DNA from: Cytospora piceicola
Lineage: Eukaryota; Ascomycota; Sordariomycetes; Diaporthales; Cytosporaceae
Length of the DNA: 64,000 bases
Direction: 5' to 3'
Assembly (NCBI GenBank): GCA_023375675.1
Contig: JALQBC010000003.1
Span: forward strand, 620,001 to 684,000
Shown here: piece after piece, positions 47,481 to 57,128 of the stretch
How positions within the stretch are numbered: position 1 is the first letter of the stretch
Layout of the letters: the number at the start of each line of letters is the position of its first letter
Made by a program: the position numbers and the translations under genes
The notes under the pieces: generated by a model
Seen by the model: only the letters and a program-made list of their open reading frames with translations
Told to the model about the DNA's origin: nothing
The model's database searches: none

Positions 47481-49160
47481 GCTTGGTTGACTAGAGATTC
47501 TGCAGTAACTTGGCGTTGTACTCCTCAAGCTACAAGGCCACCCAGTTAGCATTATTTTGAAGTCTACCACCTCGAAATCTGCAGCAAATCCCACCTACTT
47601 TCAAGCAGATCTACCAAAACAAGTGTAAGAAATGCTACCTACTACAAACATCATCTTATTTCTAGTGGCCTATATTACGTTAGCTTTCGTCAGCGTCACT
47701 TCCTTCACTTACACTCTTTTCCTTCCCTTCCCTTCGGCTTTAAGCCCGTTTGTTTACTTCTCTTTAGATAATAACACATACCTAGGAGTTAAAAGACTAT
47801 AAACATATACAAAAATCATGCCTGTTTCTCAGTTTGAACCAGATCGTGTAAGCAATTACTTAGTACCGAATTATAGATAGAGTAGCCTTCAATCCAACCT
47901 ATATTTGGAACCTATACTTAAAACTGTATAAACCTCTAATCATCTTGAAGTTTTAACTACAGTATATTTGTATTCAAAATTTGAATATGACGAACGTCGA
48001 TTCAATACCGTAGGTTCATGCTTACCTCAATATAACTAAGCTTCGCCCGGCGGATCTTAGAACGGGAAATGCCTTGACTGCCTTATGAATATGCCGGTGA
48101 AATATAGGTTCGAGTATACATCCAAGTATAAACTTGGAATCTAGGTTCTATTTCTGATAAACTTAGTGTGAATTCCGAATAACCACCCACGCTAAGTAAG
48201 GTCTTACGGGAATCTTCAGTAACAGGTAGAATATGTACGAATGTCACGATGTATATAATGGTGACAGGGAACAGTAGAGACAATAGGCAGATGGGTGTAA
48301 GTCATTGATAGTAGAGGTCATAACCAAGGTGGTGAGCCTGAGGGGGGGAAGACCCCTATATATAATCATGTAAGTAGTCCGACCTGACGGCAGTGAGGTG
48401 ACCCTGCAGGCCTGATATCATTAACTATACAGATTACTAGAATATTCGATATAACCTCACATAATATTTTAAGTTGCAGGCTTGTAGGAGACTGATCAGG
48501 ACGTTATAAGCACCGACAAGCAGCCGCACCAGCGCTCGGTTACTATGCAGCTAGGAACCGAAGGTCGCGTCAGCGGGATAGGTTTTGGACGAGCGGGAAA
48601 TACATCTCGGACGAGGAGATCGGCAGGCTCGTCGAGGGATAGCAAAATGACGCGGAAAGTAGTGCGTATTAGAGATACAACCTTCACTGTTCCATAGGTA
48701 GGAAGCGTCATGCGTGAGATCGTTGATGGTAAGCCATTGATTTAAAAATCTGTGTTGTTATTACACAGACGTATCACTTGCAGACTTGGTCATATTTATT
48801 AGATGTGATATACATGACAAAATGTGCTTCCGACCCGGCTACCGTAGACAGCATACCCGAGCGTACAGATCTGTACAGCGGAGAAACGGTAAGTAATAGG
48901 TACATATTAGAATACGGGAACTGTCTATACGGTGACGGTGCGGGAGTGCACACCAGTGATATCCGACACTTTTTAATGTACCTATACGGAGGCGAGTGGC
49001 TCAGGTTGCAGGGTCTGTTATTATGTAACCAGTTATTAGAGTTCTATCTCTTAATCAATTTACTTGGGTAAGAGGTTTATCACTTATGTGCTGTTTTTAT
49101 CCAACCCCTCTATGCTTCTGGTTCCCAAACCAACGGTTGTCTTGTCTCGGGCAAACGCCA
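47481..49160. other. AT-rich decayed DNA with coding relics
   Basis: Base composition is clearly more AT-rich than the rest of the window, with many TA steps. Two short stretches still look protein-like on the plus strand. One is near 48525-48645 (ALGYYAARNRR, then SGKYISDEEIGRLVEG, then a stop). The other is at 48778-49071 (MTKCASDPATVDSIPERT). This looks like an old insertion or duplicated gene worn down by mutation, possibly repeat-induced point mutation. I do not recognise the source element. Confidence 0.45.
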
Positions 49161-51049
49161 TCAAACCTCCCCCTCCTCCTTGGGCCACTCCGAAGCGCCC
49201 AGGTCCGTCCCAATGCCGGCCTTGTGGCTCCTGCGCGGCCATTGTGTCTCCCTCGGGCTCGGGGGACCCGAGCTTCCTTCAGCCTCGCTGTCCCGCCTCG
49301 TCTCCCTTTTCAGGTTCCGCACCTGGAGCCAGTAATCTCGTTCGGCCCTCTCCTTCTCTCGCGCGGTCTGCCAATCTGCCAGCCTCACGGCTCCCTCACG
49401 CTGCTTGATTGCTTCCTTTTCCAACTTCTCGTACCAGGCCCAATCGTCGAGCTGAGAGGGTCTCGGGATCTGGAGGACATCCCTCATCGGCTTCTGCCTA
49501 GGCAAGCGCTGCAGGATGACTCTGAGGGTGTAAAGGTCGGTACATGGGCAGAGTTTGATACTCCAGCTGGTGAGGATATATCTGCTGTTCTGTCAGCGAT
49601 CCTATAGTATGTTTGTGCAGCGGATACTCAATGCGGGTTGTGTCAACTTACAAACCGTCGTATCGTATGCCAGCTTGAGGAGCATACGCGCTCTTCAACT
49701 GGAAGCCCCTGATGACTTTGGTCTTCCGGCCCACCTGCGTCACCAAGCCGTAGTGCATTTCGCTTTGGCGCCCGCGGCGTATGTACTCGGTCTTGCCGTC
49801 AGGAAGATCTTCTTCCCACCCGGTCAAGAGAGGAAGGGCCGCGACGCCATGGCGGCCCGTGGTAAGCTTTTCGACACTGGCGCCGACGATCCCGTCACGA
49901 TGTGCACAGTCGAGATTGCACCACCACCTGCTTGTCTGTCAGTGTCTTCCTTGCATGCCTTCGGAGTGCCAACGTGGCAGTCCCTGATGCAGAAGACTCA
50001 CTGCCCAGGATGGAAGTGCGCAATGCCCTCCTTTTCCGAGAGCCCGACAGCCTCCTGCGACCAGTCTTCTCGCCCACCCGACACGTTTGAGAACAACATC
50101 TCGCCCAAGCCCCCCGCAATGAGGTCATCGCAACGACGTCTGTCCAGGGAGAAGTAATCGATCTTGAACCGCCCCCGCCAGTACGTCTGTAAGCTTCGCG
50201 CAATTTCGATCTCGGGCCACAGCCCAGTCGCCGCGAACTTGCTCCCAGACTTGGCCACTTTCTCATCGGCACGCATCATGTCCGCGAGGAGTTTGTCAAG
50301 CCTGGCACGCTGGACCAATGTGATGTCGACTTTCTGGCTTGCCCTCTCGCTCTTGGACTGCCGCGCATCGTCCATCTCATCGGCGATCATCATGCCCAGG
50401 ACGAAGGCCAGGTTCCCCAGCTCTGTAGGCCTGAGGGCTTTGCCATCATTCAAGGCGACACGGACGGTATCTGAGAGTTCCAGCAGCTTTGAGACATTCC
50501 ATCCGGTGGGTGAGATCCACACGCTGGTATCGCTGCCCTGAGAAAGAAAGGACTCATTGGTTGACGTCCTTGGGAGAGGTTCTAGTCCATCTTGCCATTA
50601 GCGGGCGATACTTGGGATCGAGAACGAGGCCTGTCCTGACGCTGTTTTGTTTTTATGAAAGGGGGGGGGGGGTTGCTAACTCACGTGCCGATTGCTCTGC
50701 GCTACCATCGTAGGATTCGGAAGTTGGCAGTATAAGCTTTCGGAATTGAACGTCCTGCCGTATGAACGAACGTCAGTCCGACAGTGGAGTTATAATCAAG
50801 GATTATCTCAAAGCGGCTTGCCTCTGGAGGATCTGATATATGGACGCGCCTCGAGTGACTTGCATTGTCTTCCGGCGATGAGTTGAGACAGCCAAAAGGG
50901 GTTGCCTGGAACAGGCGTTGTTCGAGTTCCCGAAAGCAGAAGCTGGTAGGGATCTGGTCGTGATCATCGAGATCGGCGTGCTGCCAGAGGGTGTTTTTGT
51001 GGAACTTGGAAACGTGAGTCTTGTCTCGTTTCCCGTGTGACAAAATCAT
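49161..51049 (-). CDS. YDG/SRA-domain protein
   Basis: The minus-strand exons read with most confidence are 50537-50002, 49927-49652 and 49581-49161. They are joined by 74- and 70-nt GT-AG introns in phase. Upstream pieces at 50754-50685 and from 50630 join in phase through a 54-nt intron. A first part begins with the Met at 51049. Two upstream joins are odd: one would need a GC-AG intron, and the one before 50537 would be only 28 nt. The C-terminal block has AHRDGIVGA, TGRHGV, WEEDLPDGKTEYIRRGR, MHYGLVTQ, KVIRGFQLKSAYAP and AGIRYDGLY, typical of the SRA (YDG) fold. That fold binds methylated or hydroxymethylated cytosine in UHRF1-like proteins and restriction enzymes. No RING or SET domain is seen. 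The gene may be intact or newly damaged. Confidence 0.72.
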
Positions 51050-52240
51050 GGCTCCCGTATGGTGGAAATCATAAGGTGATTATTCTATGATGCATTTAGG
51101 CAGGGTGTCCATAGGTGAGGAATCGATTTGTGTATCGCTTAAATCGGGTTGAAGCCTCGGAAACTGTTCCGAGGAGAGACTTCAAGGGGAACTATCACGG
51201 TCTCATGGCCCTTTCCCGGAGGATTCGAAGATCGCTCATCATGCTTTCCATCTTGGAAATAACATCCAGTATATGCCAAATTTGAAGGAGGCCTACTGAA
51301 TAGTGATACTACTCGGAAGGTCCAGTCGACAGCACGAATCAAAACCCGAGGCTGGCCATGGGCTGGCTGCCATGCGAGAGTGGCGAGGCAGACGTACTTG
51401 ATATGGAAAGCCTGTGTCTTCGCCACTCAATGATGCTCGAGAGGATGGACACTGCTAAGCCAGTGCCGGTCGAAAAGTCGTGGACTTTTTGCCCAAAAGG
51501 AATACGCATAGGCCGGCCCATAGTATTAGGACATCCAGGAGGACAAGAGGGTAGTCGTCTGATATCTTGAGCGATGAATACAGGCAATCATCCATAACTG
51601 GGCGGTTAGTGAAGAGATACCTGAAGCTTGCTGGATTGTATCAAGTAGCCATGGTTTGATGGCGGGTTTTGACGTAGTCACCGACGGGTCTCGTTCACCT
51701 GTCCCCGGTTTCGAGATCGACTCTCGATAGATCATCGAGGATTCGTATCCAAGGATACGTGAACTATCCCTCACCAAGCGTCCACGTGGAAGTACAGATG
51801 TAGACATAATATGTCCAGGAACTATGCCATCTGAAAGCCATCGACATACCGTAGCAGTCTCACACACGAGTCCATTCATCCGGTGGACATCTTGGCTGGA
51901 CCATTGCTCTCCAACAGGCCAACGGCCAGATGGCTGGATGTGATATCTATCCAGGCAATGTCCCCCTGAGTCCCTAGAGAACCAGGAGAATCGGCGTACA
52001 AATGTGAAACTATAATATCAGCGAACAATAACTGAAATGGTTGTTAATGAGAAGTTGGTCGGACGTTGCGCTGACGTGATCGACGCTTCGGCACCGCGAT
52101 CGGCCCCACTACCAACCGAGAACCTGGTCGAACATTTGCTCTATAAACGACGACTTCGTTTCCTCTTCTTGCGTGAGCAAATTGAGTGTTGGAAAAGGTA
52201 AACCACACGGAGGAGCCATATACTTCTTCTCTCTCTCAAG
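51050..52240. other. Relic reading frames and cysteine synthase promoter
   Basis: On the minus strand three overlapping open pieces (51139-51426, 51339-51587 and 51526-51879) look partly protein-like (for example AKTQAFHIKYVCLATLAW and FSTGTGLAVSILSSIIEW). They change frame and show no family motif. They may be a decayed gene next to the YDG/SRA gene. From about 52030 on the DNA is the cysteine synthase promoter. Confidence 0.35.
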
Positions 52241-53431
52241 ATGATGCGGCAAAGTGTAAGGTCGTTCGCGACCAGCGCTCTGCGCATGGCCGAGGCATCC
52301 GGTCCCAGCATGCCCATCGCCCACGCCCAGGGAATCGCAAAGGGACTCGTAGGAGGTGCGTCGTCCTGCCCTCCTCCCAACCGCCCGTTACTAGACCCTT
52401 ATACATGCTGACCCACCCCCCTTCCAGCCATCGGCAACACGCCTCTGATCCGCCTCAACAAGATCTCGGACCAGACAGGCTGCGAGGTCCTAGGCAAGGC
52501 CGAGTTCATGAACCCAGGCGGCTCCGTCAAGGACCGCGCGGCCCTCTACGTCGTCCGCGACGCCGAGCGCAGGGGCCTCCTGAACCCGGGCGGCACCGTC
52601 ATCGAGGGCACGGCCGGCAACACGGGCATCGGCCTCGCCCACGTCTGCCGCTCCCTCGGCTACAAGCTCGTCATCTACATGCCCAACACCCAGTCCCAGG
52701 GCAAGATCGAGCTGCTGCGCCTGCTGGGCGCCGAGGTCTACCCCGTGCCCGCCGTGGCTTTTGACAACCCCGAAAACTACAACCACCAGGCCAGGCGCCA
52801 CGCCGACCGGCTGGGCCGCGGCAACGCCGTCTGGACCAACCAGTTCGACAACACGGCCAACAGGCAGGCGCACATCGAGACCACGGGCCCCGAGATCTGG
52901 GCCCAGACCGCCGGCAGGGTCGACGCCTTCACCTGCGCGACGGGCACCGGCGGCACGTTTGCCGGTACCACGCGCTTCCTCAAGGACATCAGCGGCGGGA
53001 GGGTCAAGTCGTTCCTGGCCGACCCGCCGGGGAGTGTGCTGCACTCGTACGTGCAGTCCGGCGGGAAGCTGGTGGACAGGACGGGGTCGAGCATCACGGA
53101 GGGCATCGGCCAGGGCCGCATCACGGACAACCTGAAGCCCGATGTCAGCTTGGTGGACGACTCCCTGTCTATCCCCGACGAGGAGACCATCGAGATGGTG
53201 TACCGCTGCTACGATGAGGAGGGCCTGTACCTGGGTGCCAGCTCCACGCTCAACGTGGTTGCTGCGAAGAAGGTGGCGGAGAGGCTGGGAAGCGGACATA
53301 CCGTTGTCACGATCCTGTGCGATGGCGCCTACAGATACCAGGACCGGCTCTTCTCGAGGAAGTGGCTGACGGAGAAGAAGCTCATCGGAGCCATTCCTAA
53401 GCACCTGGAGAAGTACATAATCCTGCCATAG
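52241..53431 (+). CDS. Cysteine synthase 2-like PLP enzyme, probably mitochondrial
   Basis: Two exons (52241-52355 and 52428-53431, 72-nt intron) give 372 residues. This is a beta-family PLP enzyme of the O-acetylserine sulfhydrylase/cystathionine beta-synthase group. The PLP lysine is Lys73 in [11 protein letters not shown]. The Asn/Gly loop is GTAGNTGIG, and the phosphate loop region is [11 protein letters not shown]. Several inserts relative to bacterial CysK ([19 protein letters not shown] and a longer C-terminus) match the fungal class called cysteine synthase 2. The N-terminus [19 protein letters not shown] is basic, with an RSFA/TSA presequence look, so mitochondrial import is likely. 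Its stop lies 73 bp from that of the convergent 398-residue gene, so the 3'UTRs probably overlap. Confidence 0.9.
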
Positions 53432-53476
53432 TAAGACTGGTGGCGAGACTCTTTAGCCGTAAACATAACAAACAAA

Positions 53477-53484
53477 TATCTACA
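53477..53484 (-). promoter_or_regulatory. Candidate Puf3-type site (UGUAGAUA) after the stop of the 398-residue gene
   Basis: TGTAGATA on the minus strand, 20 nt past the stop codon, with C at position -2 as preferred by yeast Puf3. The site matches the consensus predicted from the PUF protein in this window. Chance occurrence is possible for so short a motif. Confidence 0.4.
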
Positions 53485-53504
53485 AGTTGTATACATCAGG
53501 CCAT

Positions 53505-54701
53505 CTACACAGCCTCCGCCTCTGCCTTACTCGCTACACCGAAACATTTGTTGTAGAGTTGCTTCCCCCTGCCCTCCTTTGATGCCTGCGTCTCGAGCGC
53601 GCTTCTTACTTCCTCGGCCAGCGCGTCCCTCCGCGACCTGATCTGGCTCGCCAGGTCGCCTTCCAGGCCCTCCGCGGCCAGCTCGAAACCCTTGAGGATC
53701 GGCGCCGCCACCAGCAGGAACTTGTTCTTCTCCATCAGGTACTGCATGCCGTTCTCGCCGTCCACGTATGCCTCGTGCGCGTGCAGGTCCAGCAGCCCCT
53801 TGTCCTCGGGCCACGAGCTCACGATGACCTGCGCGTACCTGTTCATCTTGTCCCGGTACTCGGCCTTGCCGTGCTTCACCGCCAGCATGGCCGCCAGGAA
53901 CAGCGGCGTCGCCAGGATCTGCGGGTCCCTCCTCAGGGGGAAGCGCGCCCTGACCACCTCGAGGTAGTCCTTGTCCTTGTGGCTGAACTCGTGGCCCTCG
54001 TGGCCCATGAGCTCCAGTATCCTCTCGGCCGACCGGAGCGCCGTCTCCAGGGCCCACGGCTCGAACCCGGACGCGGCGGCCTCCCACACGGTGAAGCTCA
54101 GGATCTCCTGGACCTTCTCGCTGGCGTCCAGCTTCATGCCCGTCCTCTCGGGCTTCTTGGCGGCGTCGATGACGGGGCCCATGTTGCCGCTGAAGCAGGC
54201 CTTGCGCACGATCTTGGGCCAGTCCTGGGCCTCGAACTTGCGGTTCGCGTTGTAGTAGACGGCCTCGAGCAGCCTGGGCAGCTTCTGCCAGTCCTCCTTG
54301 GTCTTCATGTTCTCCAGCGCCCGGTAGAAGAGCTTGCGCGCGTTGGGCACCTCGCCCAGCCGCCAGTCCAGGTTGCGGAACTTGATGCGCTGCCCGTCAA
54401 TCTCGATCTCGATGGGGCTCTGCTCCAGCTTCTCCTTGTAGCGGGCGCGGAAGATCTTTTTCCGCTGCTCGACGGGAAGGAGGGCGGGCAGGAGGACCTT
54501 GTGCTGCAGCTCGTGGAGGATGGCGTCGAGCTCCTTGTTCGAGGTCTTGGAGAAGGTGATGACCTGGCCGGCCTGCCGTGTCGTCGAGGCCGAGAAGCAT
54601 CGTGATTGCTGCTGTTGTGAGGTGGGTGCCGATGTCCTTACCGAGGCTTCTAGGGCGGAGCGACCTGCCCTGAAGGCAGGCCGTATTGAATTACTGGACA
54701 T
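53505..54701 (-). CDS. Conserved-type protein, predicted mitochondrial
   Basis: 398 residues in one exon. The first 45 residues are basic and Ser/Thr/Gln-rich without acids except one Glu, including SRCFSASTTRQ, a likely import sequence. The mature part is predicted mostly helical, with regularly spaced amphipathic helices (LDAILHELQHKVLLPALLP, NARKLFYRALENM, LPRLLEAVYY). I do not recognise a named family. It is divergent from the bL19m gene across 303 bp and has a Puf3-type site downstream. Both facts fit a role in mitochondrial gene expression, for example a mitoribosome-associated protein, but this is inference. Confidence 0.75.
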   Translation of the reverse strand: MSSNSIRPAFRAGRSALEASVRTSAPTSQQQQSRCFSASTTRQAGQVITFSKTSNKELDAILHELQHKVLLPALLPVEQRKKIFRARYKEKLEQSPIEIEIDGQRIKFRNLDWRLGEVPNARKLFYRALENMKTKEDWQKLPRLLEAVYYNANRKFEAQDWPKIVRKACFSGNMGPVIDAAKKPERTGMKLDASEKVQEILSFTVWEAAASGFEPWALETALRSAERILELMGHEGHEFSHKDKDYLEVVRARFPLRRDPQILATPLFLAAMLAVKHGKAEYRDKMNRYAQVIVSSWPEDKGLLDLHAHEAYVDGENGMQYLMEKNKFLLVAAPILKGFELAAEGLEGDLASQIRSRRDALAEEVRSALETQASKEGRGKQLYNKCFGVASKAEAEAV

Positions 54702-55004
54702 GGCGGAAGGCGTGGTTGTTGAGCTTGTCGCAATGCCTCTTTGTGCATCATCGTCAATTCGAAAAAGTTACTTAGTAGCGATCAATTGTTCTCGGGTCGC
54801 TTTTGCCTGCCGTGAGGAGCCGCGTGCCGGCGCTGCAGGGCCCCGCCATAAAGACGAGGTGGGCCAATCAAGGCGGGCAATTGCGAGCTACCCCGGCTCA
54901 GTCTTTCGGCGCCCAAGATTTTGAAGACGACGGACGGTTGACGATCGTGGATCCTCTTTCTCAGCGTCACTCGAGGTCGCGAGCCACATCACACGCAGCA
55001 CATC
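54702..55004. promoter_or_regulatory. Divergent promoter shared by two mitochondrial-type genes
   Basis: 303 bp between the start codons of the 398-residue gene (minus) and bL19m (plus). It is GC-rich in the centre. No known site is certain. Confidence 0.5.
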
Positions 55005-55837
55005 ATGAACGCAGCATCCCTAAGGCGGCCTCTAGGCTGTCTCAAGATGGCCCTCCGTCAGGCCCGACAGCAAACCCGCTCGTACAAACTGAGCAAAGCC
55101 CAGAAAGCCCGCCCAGTCGAGCCGGCACCGAGGACACCCCAACCGGCGTTTTGTAAGTCCATCCACCTTGGAAGTCGATAGATAGCCCAAGGGGCTAGGG
55201 TACAACAATACAGATGATGATATAGGAACCGTACTAACACACACGTTCCCAACCCCCCCCAGTCCCCATAAAAGACAAGCACACCCCCGACAAGTACCGC
55301 ACCGGCTTCGCGGTCTACACCACGCCCTCGACGGTCCTCCCCTCCCTGAGGCTCACGCACCCGCACCTCCGGTCGCCGGCCCCGGACCCGGTCGCCGCGC
55401 ACCACGCCTACCAGATCAAGAAGATGGACCCGACGGGGGCGCGGACGCGGCTCTTCAGCAAGACGAACCCGGACAGCGCGCGCGTGGGCGACATCCTCCT
55501 GGTCACGACCAAGCGGGCGGCCGAGCCGTTCGCGGGCGTGTGCATCAGCGTCCGGCGGCGCGGCATCGAGTCGTCCATCCTGCTGCGCGGCCAGCTCACC
55601 CGCGTCGGCGTCGAGATGTGGTTCAAGGTCTACAGCCGCAACGTCACCGGCATCGAGATCATCAAGAGGGCCAAGAAGAGGGCGAGGCGCGCCCGCCTCA
55701 CCTACATGCGCAAGCCCAAGCACGACTTTGGCAGCGTGGAGCAGCACGTGCGGGAGTGGCGCCGGAACAGGAACGTGTTTGCTTCTGCGGCGGGCAAGGG
55801 CAAGAGGAAGCAGAAGAAGAGGCAGAACGAGTGGTAA
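55005..55837 (+). CDS. Mitochondrial large-subunit ribosomal protein bL19m (IMG1 type)
   Basis: Two exons (55005-55152 and 55263-55837) give 240 residues. The intron has a clear GTACTAAC branch region and a poly-C tract before the acceptor. The bL19 core is VGDILLVTTKRAAEPFAGVC, IESSILLRGQLTRVGVEMWF, YSRNVTGIEIIKRAKKRARR and ARLTYMRKPKHD. The N-terminus MNAASLRRPLGCLKMALRQ is basic, as expected for import. The protein sits at the interface between subunits in bacterial-type ribosomes. The C-terminal tail is Lys/Arg-rich (GKGKRKQKKRQNEW). It is paired head to head with the 398-residue gene. Confidence 0.93.
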
Positions 55838-57128
55838 GCCGCGGGTTGTCTGCGGCGGTGATGTGTGTGCGCTCCATGGGGAGGGGAGGGAGCCTTGTCT
55901 CTATGGCTTCGATGAGGGAGTCTCACCGCGTGGCGTGCACTTTTGCTGCTTAGTGAGGAATGGAAACCCGGTGGTGCAGAGAGTTGGGCTCGTGCATGAG
56001 CCATTGGGAAAGAGCATAGGCTCTCCGGATTTGACCATCAGCGGGTGGGGAAGTCCTGTACAGTATGCAAAGCCATATGCGGAATACGATATCGTACATG
56101 AATATGAACAAGTCTTGATCCGACCATGTGATTTGTATTGTTGGAGGCAGGCATGTCTGAATCTACTCGGGGCTGCCTAAATACCACATACCTGGCATGA
56201 GCAGTGTCACAACATCCCCCCCTTCGAGGTCGGTAACTACGAAATGATATCGTGATTTGGTGCATGTGAACGAAGTGTCGGAGGATTTTGGTGGAGCAGT
56301 CGACCATTCCTTCAGCCGGAAGTGTCTGCCATTGACAGAACATGCACTCCATATCCGCAGAGAAAACTCTGGTGCCAGTAAAGTCGTGTGCCGATAGGCG
56401 GGACAATACACGGAGAACCGGAAACTAAGGAAGGAAACAGGCGCTGGGAGTGGTGGCTCGCGGAATGTGGCATAGTCATCATCCGGCATGTGCACAAGAC
56501 GGCGTCTTGACAATGCTGCACAGGCGGCAGAGGGAAGATGCCATTATACACCTAGATATGGAAACGACCTAGCAGGTGTATAGACTGGTAGAGAATGGTG
56601 AGGGAATTGAAGACCGGGAAACTTCTACAGATTTGTTGTGTCTGTAAGATGGAAAATGGACCCTGATGGCTGTCAACAAATCCATATTCAATCAGTAGCA
56701 TAGAGCGTAAACAAGACCATACATGGACACAGCAGTATTGAGGACTACACAATGGTCAAGATCAATGAATAATATACTGTATACTGGAGACATATATGTA
56801 CGCCTAGCTGCTCCAAGCTAAGTACTAAGTAGCCACCTACAAGCCCTCTCGGCTGTCTGTATAACCCGAAACCAAGCCTCGTCAAAAGAAGCCCGTAATT
56901 TGTGTATCCAAACATCCAAAAAACTCCTAGCTGATGTAACGAAGGGACCAACTCCACACTCCCCCCCCCCCCCTTTTCTCTTTTGTATCTTCCGTTTCCT
57001 CTCTATTTCGCTCGTGCGCCTTCCATGCAATAACATCCATGATACATATGTGCTTTCCTCCCATCTCAAAGATGGAAGTGATCTTATCTTTAAGATCGTT
57101 ATAGTACAAGAAGTCGAGAGAAAGGCCC
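55838..57128. other. Intergenic between convergent bL19m and TRK genes
   Basis: About 1.3 kb, AT-richer than the flanks, with a 13-nt C run at 56961-56973. No gene is recognised on either strand. Confidence 0.4.
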
